Below, piece after piece: positions 16,824 to 25,595 of a DNA stretch of 47,661 bases (its first letter is position 1; each line of letters opens with the position of its first letter). The translations under genes were made by a program, and so were the position numbers. The notes under the pieces were generated by a model. That model saw only the letters and a list, made by a program, of their open reading frames with translations. It ran no database searches and was not told the origin of the DNA. The DNA lies in assembly GCA_001940725.1 (NCBI GenBank), contig MDVR01000066.1:1-47661 (forward strand), given 5' to 3'. The stretch is from Candidatus Heimdallarchaeota archaeon LC_2. GTDB taxonomy: Archaea; Asgardarchaeota; Heimdallarchaeia; Heimdallarchaeales; Kariarchaeaceae.

Positions 16824-17722
16824 TCTGATACCTCCGATTTTTGTTTTTTAGTTTGGTTTCTAATTATGAACCCTGTAGGAATGAATACCATTAACCATAC
16901 AGCAACACCATAAATCAATCCCAATGATATTTCTCTAATAAGGAAACCCTCTGCATCAATATCAACCTCAAAAACAATGTCTGTTGGTTGTGGAACAGCT
17001 CCTCCTGCGCGAATTTCTGATAGCTGAAAATCATACACAACATTGTCTTGTTTATGATGTTCACTACTTGCAATTCGCAAACTCGTAGAATTATTGAAAC
17101 TTACATCATTTCCACTAATATCATTTGTTACCTTTAATCTTTTAACTTCCCAAGCAATGTATAGTGGGGTGACCCCATCAGTGTCGTTTACAATGACTCG
17201 ATCCCATTCTAAATTTTCAATAGCATCCTGAACAACAAAGACTTCTTCAGTGCTATGGGCCATTGCATCTCCTAATACTGATACCTCATCAGTCAGTCCA
17301 AATACCCACATATCATCACCTATTTCCATCTCTCTGTCTAACATTTCTTCTGTATTGAAACTCTGAGAAGTATCCCATTGTAGGGAAATCCAAGTCATAT
17401 CTAAATCATGTGTAAACAAAAAGAATATCTCATTGGATCCATGTAAAGAATAAATTTCGCCATTTGAACCAAATGATGGTGCAGAATAACCTGTTGCAAT
17501 ATCCCAAATTTCTGAAATCTTACCATCTCCTATGGAAATTTTATGGGTTTTTTGATTGATAGATTTATCATATTCATTTCCTGTGATGTTTAGGGATAAG
17601 AGTACCCCTCCATCTGCATTTGCATTTAAATTTGGATTAGAGTCCACTGCAGTAACATGTATCATACTTAATGATCCAAATAATAATCCGATTAGCAAGT
17701 ACTGTCTCTTTGGAATTAACAT
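16820..17722 (-). CDS. Exported EB_dh/DOMON-like heme-binding protein with C-terminal anchor
   Basis: The 300-residue protein has a signal peptide (about residues 1-24), a beta-rich ectodomain and one C-terminal membrane helix (about 268-287) followed by a basic tail. The strand pattern with IYSLHGSNEIFFLF, W-I-S-L-Q-W-D and D-D-M-W-V-F-G resembles the heme b domain of ethylbenzene dehydrogenase gamma and related DOMON-like proteins. Heme ligands cannot be assigned with certainty. It leads a tight operon with a DUF2231-like membrane protein and the GCH-domain protein, suggesting an extracytoplasmic electron-transfer unit. I place it in this superfamily with moderate confidence. Confidence 0.6.
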   Translation of the reverse strand: MLIPKRQYLLIGLLFGSLSMIHVTAVDSNPNLNANADGGVLLSLNITGNEYDKSINQKTHKISIGDGKISEIWDIATGYSAPSFGSNGEIYSLHGSNEIFFLFTHDLDMTWISLQWDTSQSFNTEEMLDREMEIGDDMWVFGLTDEVSVLGDAMAHSTEEVFVVQDAIENLEWDRVIVNDTDGVTPLYIAWEVKRLKVTNDISGNDVSFNNSTSLRIASSEHHKQDNVVYDFQLSEIRAGGAVPQPTDIVFEVDIDAEGFLIREISLGLIYGVAVWLMVFIPTGFIIRNQTKKQKSEVSE

Positions 17723-18050
17723 ATTGTTGACCTAAATAAATTAATATAAAATTTAAAGTATATGGCTGATACAAAGAATTGTCGCAATAATATATTGTTT
17801 CTGTGCAATTGTACAATATATTTGAATAAAAACATATTATTGTATTGTAAATTTATTAATACTTGAATGAGTGCTCAATAATCTTTAACAAATTTCGATA
17901 TTTAGCTTAACAAGTGAAAGTCTTTTTCACTGAAAATATAGCTATTAAATTAGTTAATATCTGTGCTAAGATGCAAATTGCGTTAGATTTTTAAATTTTT
18001 GTAGATTATATTAAAAAAAGAAATAATCTGTTTTTAATATCACATGGGTT
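17723..18050. promoter_or_regulatory. Divergent intergenic region with CAATTGTACAATA motif
   Basis: This 328-bp AT-rich gap separates the three-gene redox operon (minus strand) from the DUF2080-like gene (plus strand) and should hold both promoters. A CAATTGTACAATA element at 17806-17818, 84 bp upstream of the 17722 start, resembles CAATTATACAATT at 2978-2990 and CAATTATACATTA near 25357. No further gene or RNA is visible. Confidence 0.4.
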
Positions 18051-18254
18051 TTGTCAATTGTGTCTCGCGAAAATTTCAAACAGAAAATTGATGAAACAAT
18101 TGTATCTATACAATTTGAGGGCTATGAGGTTCTAGAGAAGGTTGTTAAATCAAGTGGAAATTCTGGAAGAGTGTATTTACCGACAAGTTGGATTGGTACT
18201 AAAGTTAAAATTGTTCGTTTAACTCCTAAAAAAAGTGATATTGATGATAATTAA
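18051..18254 (+). CDS. DUF2080-like small protein (AbrB-like fold family)
   Basis: The 67-residue product contains the diagnostic segment G-Y-E-V-L-E-K-V-V-K-S-S-G-N-S-G-R-V-Y-L-P followed by SWIGTKVKIVRL, matching small proteins often found near archaeal transposons and described as DUF2080 (transposon-encoded). They probably bind DNA in an AbrB-like way, though their role is unknown. No transposase is nearby, so this may be a stray remnant or a domesticated regulator. The start is a TTG at 18051 or a GTG at 18060; an ATG at 18044 is in another frame. Confidence 0.7.
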   Translation: MSIVSRENFKQKIDETIVSIQFEGYEVLEKVVKSSGNSGRVYLPTSWIGTKVKIVRLTPKKSDIDDN

Positions 18255-18268
18255 TAATATTTATCTTG

Positions 18269-19411
18269 TCAAACCTCTTTCTCATTATTAAATAACCAAT
18301 GAAATAATTGAATAGGAATTGCCTCTGCACTTAGGACTACATCAGTCAAATTTGCCTCAATGACGGATTTATTCATTCCAAAAATTAATGAATCTTCTTC
18401 ATTTAAAGCTATGACCTTGCCTCCAAATTCTTTTACTTTTTCACACCCCGCCCTCCCATCTACTCCCATTCCAGTAAGAATTACCGCAATGGTTTTATTT
18501 CTGAAAATTGGTGAAACTGATTTGAGAGTAACATCAACTGATGGACGAACAAAATTGACTTTTTCTGTCCTTGGTGTTTGAATTACTGTTCTACCCCCCG
18601 TTGTTCTCTTAATAACTAAATGGCGACCCCCAGGTGCGACATATACATTATTCGATTTTATTTCATCACCCTCCTTTGCAACTTGGGATTTAAGATTTGA
18701 ATAATTATCAATTCGAGCTGCATATGCTTCAAGAAAGCCTTCTGGCATATGTTGAACGACCAAAACTGGTGGAAACTTTTCTGGTAATTGTGAGATGAGA
18801 TCTACAATCATCTTGGGGCCACCTGTACTAGCACCTATAACTACAATGGAATTTTTATCCATATTAGAATGAGAATATGTTTTTAGAATACTTGGTCGAA
18901 ATATTTTTTCCTTTTTTTCTGAAGTATGCTTTGGTTTCTTAATTTTTTTAGATACTGGAGTGCTTTTTATTTTTGATTTCAGGGTGTTTACTTGATCTAT
19001 TTGACTAATAAATCTTTGTAGATTCAGTTTACCAAGTATCCCAATCCTTATAGGAATGATACTTGAGGATCTCAGCTTATTACCTAGTAATTCGATTTCT
19101 AATGTATCAACAATCCCATAATCTAAGGCATATTCATAATCGGATACGAAATCTCTACTAATGCCCGAGTGAATAAACAAACAAGGTGTAGGAGTCGTAT
19201 TCATGATATCTATTATCACTTTGAAAGGAGATTCCTCTAGATCATCAGAAATAATAATTACTTTTGGCTTAAGATTTGGAATTAAATTTAACAAATCTTG
19301 ACTGTTACTTACCGTTTCCAATATGTTGATCTTAATCTTTTGAGAACATGCTTTTCGAATAGCAGTATCTAGAAATGGATTGGAAGTAACAAGGATGGTT
19401 CCAATTCTCAA
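18269..19411 (-). CDS. cheB: Chemotaxis response regulator CheB (protein-glutamate methylesterase)
   Basis: CheB removes methyl groups from chemoreceptors. The 380-residue protein has an N-terminal receiver-like domain (about 1-120) with D56-D57 at the phosphoacceptor position, a basic linker (about 145-175), and a C-terminal methylesterase domain with catalytic S195 (GASTGGP), H221 (VVQHMPEGF) and D318 (GMGVDGRAG). The receiver is divergent: the canonical DxxMP is SDDLEES and the start is compressed. No cheA, cheW, cheY or receptor lies in the window, so it is an orphan here. The start is a TTG. It is followed by the 3' end of the convergent DUF2080 gene. Confidence 0.92.
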   Translation of the reverse strand: MRIGTILVTSNPFLDTAIRKACSQKIKINILETVSNSQDLLNLIPNLKPKVIIISDDLEESPFKVIIDIMNTTPTPCLFIHSGISRDFVSDYEYALDYGIVDTLEIELLGNKLRSSSIIPIRIGILGKLNLQRFISQIDQVNTLKSKIKSTPVSKKIKKPKHTSEKKEKIFRPSILKTYSHSNMDKNSIVVIGASTGGPKMIVDLISQLPEKFPPVLVVQHMPEGFLEAYAARIDNYSNLKSQVAKEGDEIKSNNVYVAPGGRHLVIKRTTGGRTVIQTPRTEKVNFVRPSVDVTLKSVSPIFRNKTIAVILTGMGVDGRAGCEKVKEFGGKVIALNEEDSLIFGMNKSVIEANLTDVVLSAEAIPIQLFHWLFNNEKEV

Positions 19412-19484
19412 TATATAATTTAGACTGAATTTAATTATAAAATTACTCTAAGAGTTCTGACAAAATCTTGAGTTAAAGTGATTT

Positions 19485-20417
19485 TTACATTAAATCTCTT
19501 GCTTCTTCAATACCTTTCTTAACTTGACCTAATGAAGTTTGATAAGCATTCAATTCTTGTTCATTTAATCTAATCTCAAGTATCTTTTCTACTCCATTTT
19601 TACCTAGAATAACAGGTGCACCTGCATAAACATCTGACATTCCATATTTATTATCTAAATACGCTACGACAGGTAGTACTCTTTTTTGATCTCGAATTAT
19701 AGCCTCAACCATTTCAGCAACAGCCATACCTGGAGCATAGTAAGCAGAACCTGTCTTTAGAAGACTCACAATTTCACCGCCACCTTTTCTGGTTCTTTCT
19801 ACTATTCGATCAATTGTTTCCTGAGGTAGAAATTCTGAAAGTGGTACTCCACTTACGGATGTATGTCTGGTTAGTGGAACCATCGAATCTCCATGACCCC
19901 CTAAAACCATTGCTCGTATGTCTTTTACAGAAATATTGGCTTCCTTCGCAATAAATGATCTATATCTAGCAGTATCAAGAATTCCAGCCATTCCAAAAAC
20001 TCGATTATGAGGAAATCCTGAAATCTTTTGGGCTGTGTATGTTAATACATCGATCGGATTAGCAACATAAAGTATCATTGAATTAGGGGCATATTTTACG
20101 ATATTTTCTACTACAGATTTGCAAATGCCAATATTTACTTTTAGCAAATCCATTCTATCCATACCTGGTTTTCTTGGAACACCTGCTGTAATTACAACGA
20201 TATCCGATCCTGCCATTTTAGAATAATCATTAGTTCCGTAAATTTTTGTATCGGAACCCATTATCGGAGTTGCTTCATGCATGTCAAGTCCTTTACCAAT
20301 AGGCATATCTTCAAGAATATCTATAAGGACAACTTCATCAACTTTCTCATTTTTAACTAAAGTACTTGCTGCGATTTCTCCTACGTATCCAGCACCTACA
20401 ACCGTGATCTTTGACAA
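19485..20417 (-). CDS. mdh: Malate dehydrogenase (LDH-like family)
   Basis: This enzyme interconverts malate and oxaloacetate with NAD(P). Motifs are the dinucleotide loop VVGAGYVGE, the substrate loop PGMDRMDLL with Arg as expected for malate rather than lactate specificity, the ANPIDVLTY Asn region, and GGHGDSMVPL with the catalytic His. The frame is open from an ATG at 20441, but a TTG at 20417 has AGGTGA seven bases upstream and gives a 310-residue protein beginning SKITVVGAG, as in archaeal homologues. I therefore choose 20417. It stands alone with a 150-bp upstream gap. Confidence 0.95.
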   Translation of the reverse strand: MSKITVVGAGYVGEIAASTLVKNEKVDEVVLIDILEDMPIGKGLDMHEATPIMGSDTKIYGTNDYSKMAGSDIVVITAGVPRKPGMDRMDLLKVNIGICKSVVENIVKYAPNSMILYVANPIDVLTYTAQKISGFPHNRVFGMAGILDTARYRSFIAKEANISVKDIRAMVLGGHGDSMVPLTRHTSVSGVPLSEFLPQETIDRIVERTRKGGGEIVSLLKTGSAYYAPGMAVAEMVEAIIRDQKRVLPVVAYLDNKYGMSDVYAGAPVILGKNGVEKILEIRLNEQELNAYQTSLGQVKKGIEEARDLM

Positions 20418-20591
20418 TTTAATTTCACCTAAGTGAATCATTCAACGCAGAAGTTACTATAAAAAATATCTATATTACATGAATTTAATATTAATTATTA
20501 TTTTAAGCAAATTTAATAAATAAATTATAACAAAATACCAAATTTTGTTATATAAATTCATCATAATTAAAGTCGTGTTACTAACTCAATA

Positions 20592-20831
20592 TTAGGATCC
20601 TGCAATTAATAATTTTTCCGGCTTGTCTATCTTTTGAGATTTTAACACGCCAGAGTATATTTTAAGTTTTAGGCCTACATATCCAATGTTATTTTTGAGA
20701 TCATAAATATTAGCAGATTTTACCCTTGAGGAGTAATTTTCCATCTGGTTTTCATTTATGTCTTTTAATATATTGATTGTTTCTATGAATGGAGATTTTT
20801 TATATTTAATTATTTTTTTCTCATACATCAC
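20592..20831 (-). CDS. Small unrecognised ORF
   Basis: The frame encodes 79 residues, lysine-rich at the N-terminus and ending PEKLLIAGS. No signal peptide, membrane segment or recognisable motif is visible. A TATA-like AATAATATATTA lies about 35-45 bp upstream of the ATG. It sits alone between mdh and the degraded surface-protein gene. Possibly real, but an A+T-rich chance frame is not excluded. Confidence 0.35.
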   Translation of the reverse strand: MMYEKKIIKYKKSPFIETINILKDINENQMENYSSRVKSANIYDLKNNIGYVGLKLKIYSGVLKSQKIDKPEKLLIAGS

Positions 20832-20897
20832 AAAAATTCCAGTTGTTTAAACACATGATAATATATTATTTATTGAATTTAATCTTTGGAATTAATC

Positions 20898-20917
20898 TGA
20901 TATTACCCACGTATTTA
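20898..20917 (-). repeat. 20-nt repeat downstream of the degraded surface gene (copy 1)
   Basis: TGATATTACCCACGTATTTA occurs here, about 28 bases past the stop at 20945, and again exactly at 23037-23056, about 24 bases past the stop of the paralogue. Flanking sequence on both sides is also similar, so the duplicated block includes the 3' flank. At 23045-23062 the minus-strand transcript could form an eight-pair stem (with one G-U pair), which copy 1 has lost. Confidence 0.8.
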
Positions 20918-20944
20918 TCTCAGTAATATGTAAAATAAATTTAA

Positions 20945-22903
20945 TTATTTTCGTTTTCTGATATAATGAATGATTATACCTAATCCAAATATTACAGATA
21001 ATATTGGAAGTGGTAAGGGGAAATTAGACGAGTTAGAAGTTAAAGCATCCGGAGTAGATGATGTGACTATATCAGATGTTGATGGCTCTCTAGTTCCAGG
21101 AAATTCGTTTTGTTTTATTAAATATTGATTGGGATGAGTCTTTAATAACATGAATAATCTATTTTCAATTGTGGTTGAACTACTGAGATCAATTCTAATA
21201 AAATAACCATAATTCATTAAACCCACACTAATTTCAATATCAATTATAGATTCTTCCTCTATCGCAAGAAGGACACCAGTATTTACATCCCAATAGAAAA
21301 CTTGCGTTGTCAATGCTGACATTGTAGCAGGTGCTCGGGCAAAAACTTTGTCAGGACCATTTTCTATCCATATATCTACAAGACCGCTCCATTCTGATTT
21401 GTATTCTCCACGTAAAAGTTCAATCTCTATAATATACTTAAAACCATTAATAATTAATTGATTTCCACTAATCTCCGGAGAAATAAAAGTCTCACTAAAT
21501 TGTGAAAATAAAGGCATTTCAAGAGGTACCGGGATATCAATTCCATAATCATCACAACCTAAACAATTATTGTTGTGACTGAAATCAATTTGTTCCATTG
21601 AATTTAATTCTAATTCAAGTTCATGATCATTACTTGATGGTGTTTCAAAGAAATCGAAGTCAAAAAATAATTCGACAAATGAATTTGTATAGAATTCTCC
21701 TGGAAAATCCGGATTTGGTTCTGTAATGTTCCTATTTTCAATTATTGTGGATTCACCCACAATAATATTAACACCCTCAACTAACCTAGGTTCATGTCTC
21801 CAAATTCTTTTTTCCAAATTACCAAATCCATCAGCTCTAAATTTTATAACTTCACGTCTAGATCTAGTACCAAAACTATCACTGAAGCTCCTATCAAAGA
21901 AACTATCGAACTGATTACTTGTCTCTAATTTATAGATTAATGAATCCCCTGTTTCCAAAATATTGGATCCGATTGATTCCGGACGAAAATTTCCATAACC
22001 ATTTGAGGTTTGATTAATTAAAGCCGATTCAGTAACATTTTTACCAAAATAAATTGTTCGATTACTTGCTGAAAATCCAGGCTCTGCAATACCCTGACTA
22101 GTTATTTGAAAATAATCCTTCCACAAGAAAGCTTTATAATTAACGGATGTTATTACATTTGAACCTAGGAAAATTCCATTTATATCACCGTAATAATATG
22201 ATCTTAATGAAGAATAAATAAATGTTTGATTTACGTCAAAACTTATTGGATCTGTATTTCCAGGAGAATATGTAATAAGCGAATTTGCTTCCCAATTGAG
22301 TGAAAACAATGCCGTTATAATCCGAGTACTGATACTAAACATTTCATCATTTATGACCCATTCTTGATCTTCAATTGAAATAGATAACCAATCCATGGGT
22401 ACAATATTAGGTGCTGTGGGCTGAGTGTTATCATTTAACAAATTACCCAGTAAATCAATTTTTAACTGTTTTTCCAAGATGTCATCAAATAATCTTGAAT
22501 AAGTTGAATTTGACTTTATTTGGGATTTTTCTTCATCATTTTTAATGTGCCCTGTAATATCTTCATTAGGTAATGTATTGTTATATGGAGAATTCGGATC
22601 GTTCTTATCAAATAGATAGTCGATCCCTCCTTTTTATGAGGGATGGACATTAATAGTTTCTCTATTAATAATTGCCCATGTATCATCCGTTTCATTTGCA
22701 TCTCGAATAAAATGAAAATTTGACCAGCCTTTATAGTTCTTAATTTCCCAATTATTTTGATCTTGAGATATAGTAATATCTAATGGGTTCGTAAAATTCC
22801 ATAGGTTAAATTTTATATCATTGATTTCATCTTCTTTACCAATTATGTTATAGTTATCAAAATCTCCAGTCAGCGTATTCTTAAATACTTCACAGGAAAT
22901 ATC
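20945..22903 (-). pseudogene. Degraded paralogue of the neighbouring surface protein, with in-frame TAA
   Basis: The intact part encodes 510 residues from a TTG at 22477 to the stop at 20945, without a signal peptide. Reading upstream in the same frame continues coding-like sequence (for example NNWEIKNYKGWSNFHF and DDTWAIINRETINVHP) up to about 22903, interrupted only by a TAA at 22634-22636 after NVHPS. The codons after the stop (KGGIDYLFD) align with SGGDKFFD of the 732-residue paralogue at 23080-25278. Above 22903 frames break again (TAG, TGA), and no signal peptide is recoverable. The C-terminus is well kept: a Thr/Ser-rich stretch, PLPLPI, a membrane helix and IRKRK. Either a pseudogene, a gene with sequencing errors, or a split gene reinitiating downstream. 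Confidence 0.75.
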
Positions 22904-23036
22904 CTATTTCATCAACATTCATAAATCGTTCCACATCTGAATAATTTTCTTAAAACTTATCTTATCCAATTGTAATTCAAATAAAATTAATAGCTTGAAT
23001 TGTTTATCTATAATGTTAAAATATCTGATGTTGATT

Positions 23037-23056
23037 TGATATTACCCACGTATTTA
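23037..23056 (-). repeat. 20-nt repeat downstream of the intact surface gene (copy 2)
   Basis: This is the second exact copy of TGATATTACCCACGTATTTA, 24 bases past the stop codon at 23080. With the following CGCGGG it forms a short hairpin (minus-strand arms CCCGCGTA and TACGTGGG), possibly a 3'-end element. It marks the boundary of the tandem gene duplication. Confidence 0.8.
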
Positions 23057-23079
23057 CGCGGGCAATTTGTTTACATTAT

Positions 23080-25278
23080 TTATTTTCTTTTTCTAATTAA
23101 GATTGTGATTATTCCTAATCCTGATAATACGGGTATGATTGGAACTGGTAAGGGGAGATCAGAGGATTCTTCAGTTGTATCATCTGATGTTGTATCAGCA
23201 GGGGTCGTCGTTGTACCCGGTGGGGTTGTTGTCGTATCAACAATTGAATGATCAACTGGATCCGCTGCTTCTGCTGTTAGATACTCTACTGGATGTTCAG
23301 ATAAAAATAGATTAAATCCTTCTTCAATAGTAATATCTGCATAGAAGTCGACACTCATTTGAATTGTTGTTGGGGGTTGTTCTGGTACTTCTACTGTTAT
23401 ATCGACTACCTCAGTACCCTCTAGGGTTAGATCAACTCTAATCCTTTGCTCCATCGCTAATAAAACACCTGTGTCTGCATCATAATAGAACGTCTGTTGG
23501 CCCTTTGCAGTTCCAGTGAGCTGTACAGTCATCCAAACTTCTCCGTCCTCGTTCCTCTCAACTGGGATTTCAACTGCTTGATTGTAGGTTGTTTCATACT
23601 TTTGTTCAAAAACTTCAAGCTCAAACCAAGTATGTTCATAACCATTAATCCAGAGAGTTTCTCCTATAGGAATATCCATGTGCGTAACTGTGTGATTTAC
23701 TACACCAGACATGGGGACTTCTCTATCATAATTAAGTCTCCAACCGTTATCTCTCTCATTATCATCGTCATCATATAAGAAATCATCATTAAAGTTCATG
23801 TTAGGATCGAAGAAATGCTGAATCTCCTCAGAAGCAGTTGATAGAAAACTCATATAATCAAAATCAAGGTAAGCTTCAGGAGGTAAAGTAACTGAATCAG
23901 AAAAGTCAAAATTAAATCCTCTATCTGTTCCAAAACTGTGATAACCCCATTCACCTTCACGTATTCCTTCCATTACCATGACGGTATCAAAAGAACCAGG
24001 TTGATGTCTATATACATCAAAACTTGCTGTACCGTAAGCATACGTATCACCCCATCGGCTTTCAGTTCTATCAAAACCTGTGGTAAGTTCATTTCCACCA
24101 CTCATAGTCGTATCAAAACTGAATGAATTTTCAACATCTTGATCATATACTAATAAATGACCTTCTTCAATTCTATTAACTCCAGAAGATACTGGTCTAG
24201 TATTTCCATAAAATGAAGATGCTTCATTAATAGTCATATGATTACTACTTGAACCATCGATTGATTGAGCAAACTCTAATGACATTGTGGTTGGTCCTCC
24301 TCCTGGAGTGTTAGCAAGAGATGAATTTGTGTACAATAGATTTATTGAATAATTTTTATTTTCAATAATTTCCAATAACATTCCATTGGCTTGATCAAAA
24401 CGATACTCAAAATCATAATTTACTGTAATGTCAACGGTTGCATTTACATCAATCCATTGTGCATTTGGATCATTTGGACCTCCAAAATTGATCTGAGTTT
24501 TAAATGTTTCAGTGTGAACAGTTGCAAAACTTGATTGTAGATGTTTAGTATTTAAGAATAACTCTGCACCATTTACGTAAACTCTTGTACCTGCTTCGTC
24601 ATTAACTGATCTACTCGTCACGGGGATCTCTGGATTGAACGTCCCTAAATCCATATCTGAACGGAACCAATCCAATTCATCAAAATACATTGTATCATCG
24701 AGCATTTCAGACATTAGAATTAAATACGTAGCATTTGATACAATAGGCTGTACATTATCATCTCCATCGTTATCATCTCCATTGTTATCATCATCACTGG
24801 AATAATATCTACCAGCAGTATATTCGACTGGATAAGTATTATTATGCCATAATCCATCACCACCGGCATCAAAGAATTTATCTCCTCCTGATCTAGTACT
24901 TCGGTCTCCTGGGAGATCAACGGTCATTCCTTCCCAATCAACAATCATTAAATGATCAAAATCGCCTTCTGGACTAGTAAAGGGTGGTAGATTTACACCT
25001 GATTTAATCAAGAATAAATCGAGATCTCCTTTGGTAATCTCATGTCCCATATTATAATTCTCTTCAAAACGATATAGTTGGTCAGAATTAGTGTCGTTAG
25101 CTAGAACGATCCTGTTTAACCAATTATCATCTCTTGTTTCAGTTGAATTAAAGTAGAAATAATCACCTGTTTCAAAATTAGTATTTGCAGGTCCTTGAGC
25201 AACAACACTTCCGGTATTGAGAAGTGAAGCTCCAAGTAATACTACTAGTAATCCAAAAATTAATTTTTGCAATTTCAT
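23080..25278 (-). CDS. Large surface protein with signal peptide and C-terminal PLPVPI/TM/RKRK tail
   Basis: The 732-residue protein begins with a signal peptide (residues 1-27, cleavage likely after VVAQ). The ectodomain is long, aromatic and acidic, with an Asp/Asn-rich stretch near residues 162-176 and a Thr/Ser/Pro-rich stalk near 680-705. It ends with D-L-P-L-P-V-P-I, a hydrophobic helix containing GLGII, and IRKRK. That tail matches the neighbouring paralogue residue for residue at key positions. Such a motif-helix-basic arrangement resembles archaeosortase-type sorting signals, but no sortase gene is in the window. The ectodomain family is unknown. It is the upstream, intact member of a tandem pair. 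Confidence 0.9.
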   Translation of the reverse strand: MKLQKLIFGLLVVLLGASLLNTGSVVAQGPANTNFETGDYFYFNSTETRDDNWLNRIVLANDTNSDQLYRFEENYNMGHEITKGDLDLFLIKSGVNLPPFTSPEGDFDHLMIVDWEGMTVDLPGDRSTRSGGDKFFDAGGDGLWHNNTYPVEYTAGRYYSSDDDNNGDDNDGDDNVQPIVSNATYLILMSEMLDDTMYFDELDWFRSDMDLGTFNPEIPVTSRSVNDEAGTRVYVNGAELFLNTKHLQSSFATVHTETFKTQINFGGPNDPNAQWIDVNATVDITVNYDFEYRFDQANGMLLEIIENKNYSINLLYTNSSLANTPGGGPTTMSLEFAQSIDGSSSNHMTINEASSFYGNTRPVSSGVNRIEEGHLLVYDQDVENSFSFDTTMSGGNELTTGFDRTESRWGDTYAYGTASFDVYRHQPGSFDTVMVMEGIREGEWGYHSFGTDRGFNFDFSDSVTLPPEAYLDFDYMSFLSTASEEIQHFFDPNMNFNDDFLYDDDDNERDNGWRLNYDREVPMSGVVNHTVTHMDIPIGETLWINGYEHTWFELEVFEQKYETTYNQAVEIPVERNEDGEVWMTVQLTGTAKGQQTFYYDADTGVLLAMEQRIRVDLTLEGTEVVDITVEVPEQPPTTIQMSVDFYADITIEEGFNLFLSEHPVEYLTAEAADPVDHSIVDTTTTPPGTTTTPADTTSDDTTEESSDLPLPVPIIPVLSGLGIITILIRKRK
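24755..24797. repeat. Short ATC/TTA-type codon repeat encoding Asp/Asn-rich run
   Basis: Repeated CATC-TCC-AT-GTTAT units encode the DDDNNGDDNDGDDN run of the surface protein (minus strand). Such tracts can change length by slippage. The acidic run could bind calcium or act as a flexible spacer; neither is shown. Confidence 0.6.
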
Positions 25279-25595
25279 TATTTATCCTCTACGGTATATC
25301 TATAATTATACGATGTTATAATTAGAATCATTATAATTAATAAAGTATTATTAATACAATTATACATTATAATTCTACTAGGAAATAATTCATAATTCTC
25401 GGGATAGGGTGACAATATATATAACAATCTTCCTGTTACCATTCTATCTTTCCAAAACTAATTTTAATTCAAAATTTTCTTTTATTTTTTGTGCTGATAA
25501 TATTATATTATCGGAAAATCTATTTTGAAATTTTATTAATAGTCTAATTCAAATGAAATAGGTATTAAAACAAAAATTACAATTTCTTAAAGTAA
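25279..25595. promoter_or_regulatory. Divergent promoter region with repeated motif
   Basis: This 317-bp gap lies between the surface-protein gene (minus) and the membrane-protein gene (plus). It holds AATACAATTATACA at 25353-25366, identical to 2974-2987 upstream of the LanC-like gene. GATAATA and TATTATC (25496-25512) form a small perfect dyad. A TATA-like GTATTAAAA about 30 bp before the GTG at 25596 suggests a leaderless transcript. No other gene is seen. Confidence 0.4.

Noticed and set aside
22516..22701. 61-residue minus-strand frame starting MQMKRM
   Set aside because: It is in a different frame from the decayed surface-protein coding sequence, which aligns with the intact paralogue; it is an artefact of that sequence.
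24720..24920. 66-residue minus-strand frame rich in ME and IT repeats
   Set aside because: It is an out-of-frame reading of the Asp/Asn-rich run of the surface protein.
25496..25512. Small palindrome as a regulatory site
   Set aside because: Seven-base AT-only arms are expected by chance in this composition and lie far from either start.
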